DNA of 8,762 nt, taken from contig CAYUYM010000146.1 in NCBI GenBank assembly GCA_964449305.1, forward strand, positions 1 through 8,762, written 5' to 3'. Shown here piece after piece: positions 7,722-8,762 of the stretch. The notes under the pieces were generated by a model. That model was not told where the DNA came from and made no database searches. It saw only the letters and a list, made by a program, of their open reading frames with translations. The position numbers were made by a program, and so were the translations under genes. Source of the stretch: CAYUYM01 sp964449305 (GTDB lineage Bacteria > Bacteroidota > Ignavibacteria > SZUA-365 > CAYQST01). Position 1 is the first letter of the stretch, and every line of letters begins with the position of its first letter.

Positions 7722-7841
7722 GCACCTGGGCATGTCAAAGGCGGATCGTTGATCACACGGTCGACGCATCAGCTCCACACTGTTGACGTGTTGTGCAGAC
7801 GCGTCCTTGTTCCCGCCGCCCCTCACCCTCCGGATCTGCTC

Positions 7842-7872
7842 TTGCTTTTCGCCTGATGGCATGGTACTATTG
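7842..7872 (+). promoter_or_regulatory. Putative Bacteroidota-type promoter for the LamG gene
   Basis: TTG at 7842-7844, then 20 bases, then TACTATTG at 7865-7872, which matches five of the six fixed positions of the Bacteroidota -7 element TAnnTTTG at the expected spacing. Read as sigma70, it is TTGCTT, 17 bases, TACTAT. The predicted transcript start is near 7879, giving a leader of about 230 nt ahead of the ATG at 8108. It is a better match than the promoter before the large gene. Confidence 0.55.
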
Positions 7873-8107
7873 CCACGAGCCTCTCGCTCTGGGTCCTCCA
7901 GAGAATTCACCTGTACAACCACTGCTCGTTCCACTCTTCACGACGGCATCGCAGATCATGCACGTCCTGTGGCTGGGTGCATTCTTGTGTTCACCTGTCG
8001 AACATGCATCGAGAGACGGCGCTCCATTGTTCTGCTGGCTGGTCTGCGGAGAATGCATCACGCACCTGATCACCGGGCATCCCCCACATACAGAAGCGAG
8101 TTTCACC

Positions 8108-8762
8108 ATGAGACGTTGCACATCACTTTTCGCCATGGTTTCATTGGCGATGGCATTGCTTTGCATTCCAGGAAATCGTTCTGCACAAGCACAGCCAGGG
8201 CAGAATGCACTGAGATTCGATGGCATCGGCGCTTTCGTGTCCATTCCCCAGAACACCTGGTTCTCCTCCACACAGTTCACTCTGGAAATGTGGTTCAACT
8301 GGGAGGATTCGAGCAGGATCCAGTTCCTGATCGGAAAGAATGTCGAGGGTTTCGAGATTCACACCACGGCGGCAAATGGTCTGCGCTTCATCCCTGCGCA
8401 GGGGGTGTTCCTCGACACCGATCCCGGCATCATCCAGCCCGGCCGATGGTATCATGTCGCCGTCCAGTATTCCAGCAACAGCGATCCATGGGATCCCGGT
8501 GTCGCCCGGTGTTATCTCAATGGTGTGCTCATCCCGCTGTATTCGAATGGATGGAATCCCGTCGGTGTGGACCACCCCATGGACTACACCGAATTCACGC
8601 TGGGGATCCGAACCGACATGTCGTACATCTACAAGGGCCGACTGGACGACGTGCGCATCTGGACCACCCTGCGCACCGAAGCTGAGATCAGGGCCGACAT
8701 GTTCCGGGAGCTCACCGGCAGCGAGAGCGGCTTGTTCGAATATTACCCGATGAACACCGGCG
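8108..8762 (+). CDS. Secreted LamG/concanavalin-like domain protein, 3' end cut off by the window
   Basis: 218 codons are visible and the frame runs off the window without a stop. Residues 1-29 form a classical signal peptide: basic MRR, hydrophobic 7-20, and a likely AXA-type site in RSAQAQ (24-29). From about residue 34 there is a Laminin-G-3/concanavalin A-like lectin fold: ALRFDGIGAFVSIP (34-47), FTLEMWFNW (57-65), RWYHVAVQY (113-121), CYLNGVL (135-141), and the closing signature GRLDDVRIWTTLRTEAEI (177-194) followed by LFEYYPMN (209-216). Such domains usually bind glycans or act as modules of large exported proteins; a T9SS tail beyond the window would fit, but this is inference. The ATG at 8108 is chosen because it opens directly onto the signal peptide. 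In-frame ATGs at 7856 and 7958 would bury it. GC is lower than in the large gene. Confidence 0.87.
   Translation, partial: MRRCTSLFAMVSLAMALLCIPGNRSAQAQPGQNALRFDGIGAFVSIPQNTWFSSTQFTLEMWFNWEDSSRIQFLIGKNVEGFEIHTTAANGLRFIPAQGVFLDTDPGIIQPGRWYHVAVQYSSNSDPWDPGVARCYLNGVLIPLYSNGWNPVGVDHPMDYTEFTLGIRTDMSYIYKGRLDDVRIWTTLRTEAEIRADMFRELTGSESGLFEYYPMNTG

Larger units (their letters stand above)
7625..8107. other. Non-coding interval between the large gene and the LamG gene
   Basis: 483 bases without a supportable gene. The first part (7625-7840) is GC-rich and holds a hairpin at 7697-7721. The second part contains a promoter (7842-7872) and about 230 bases of leader. The leader has two short perfect inverted repeats: CTCTGG/CCAGAG at 7887-7903 (5-nt loop) and ATGCAC/GTGCAT at 7958-7982 (13-nt loop). 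The frame of the downstream gene is stop-free back to an ATG at 7856, but the encoded peptide resembles nothing known and lacks signal-peptide character. No tRNA, known riboswitch motif or insertion sequence was recognised. Confidence 0.6.

Noticed and set aside
6500..7756. Minus-strand open frame of 418 codons
   Set aside because: His/Arg/Gly/Pro-rich product with no domain, lying opposite the cohesin-like and sorting domains, which have strong family matches on the + strand.
8004..8058. Two ATGCAT palindromes 49 bases apart in the LamG leader
   Set aside because: Six-base palindromes at this density are expected by chance, and no flanking similarity extends them into a real repeat.
7783..8685. 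A 300-codon + strand frame overlapping the LamG gene
   Set aside because: Its product is Arg/His/Cys-rich and motif-free. The alternative frame beginning at 8108 encodes a signal peptide and a LamG domain over the same bases.

Overview
The window suggests a GC-rich member of the Bacteroidota/Chlorobiota/Ignavibacteria–Kapabacteria group. Three things point there. The large central protein ends in a type IX secretion (T9SS) type A sorting domain of the 'QNxPNPFNPxTxI … LGREV … ASGVYxYRL' style. Two intergenic regions carry promoters of the Bacteroidota form TTG-N20/21-TAnnTTTG. There is no clear Shine-Dalgarno sequence before the large gene. The phylum is well supported; the placement near Kapabacteria/Ignavibacteria is inference from the style of the sorting domain and the stacked anchor-D repeats.

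Layout, all on the + strand. (1) 20-1144 is a glycerol dehydrogenase (gldA-like), complete or nearly so at its 5' end. (2) 1145-1384 is a 240-base gap with a two-tier hairpin at the gldA stop codon, a small cluster of GTGAC/GTCAC half-sites and a promoter. (3) 1385-7624 encodes a 2079-residue secreted protein: signal peptide, YCF48-like beta-propeller, fourteen ASH/choice-of-anchor-D type Ig-like repeats, a cohesin-like domain and a T9SS sorting domain. (4) 7625-8107 is a 483-base non-coding stretch with a hairpin after the large gene, a good promoter and a leader of about 230 nt. (5) 8108 to the window end is the 5' part of a secreted LamG/concanavalin-like protein cut off by the window edge.

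The dehydrogenase is cytoplasmic and has no visible functional tie to the rest. The two downstream genes both encode exported modular proteins and may belong to the same cell-surface/extracellular repertoire, but each appears to have its own promoter. The LamG gene and its leader are clearly less GC-rich (about 52% over 8101-8400 by hand count) than the sampled stretches of the large gene (about 65-70%).

No CRISPR array, tRNA, rRNA, transposase or phage gene was seen. I did not find a clear new multi-gene system. The most interesting signal is inside the large protein: cysteines in the fourteen repeats are distributed by an ordered rule with a roughly three-repeat (about 315 residue) super-period.
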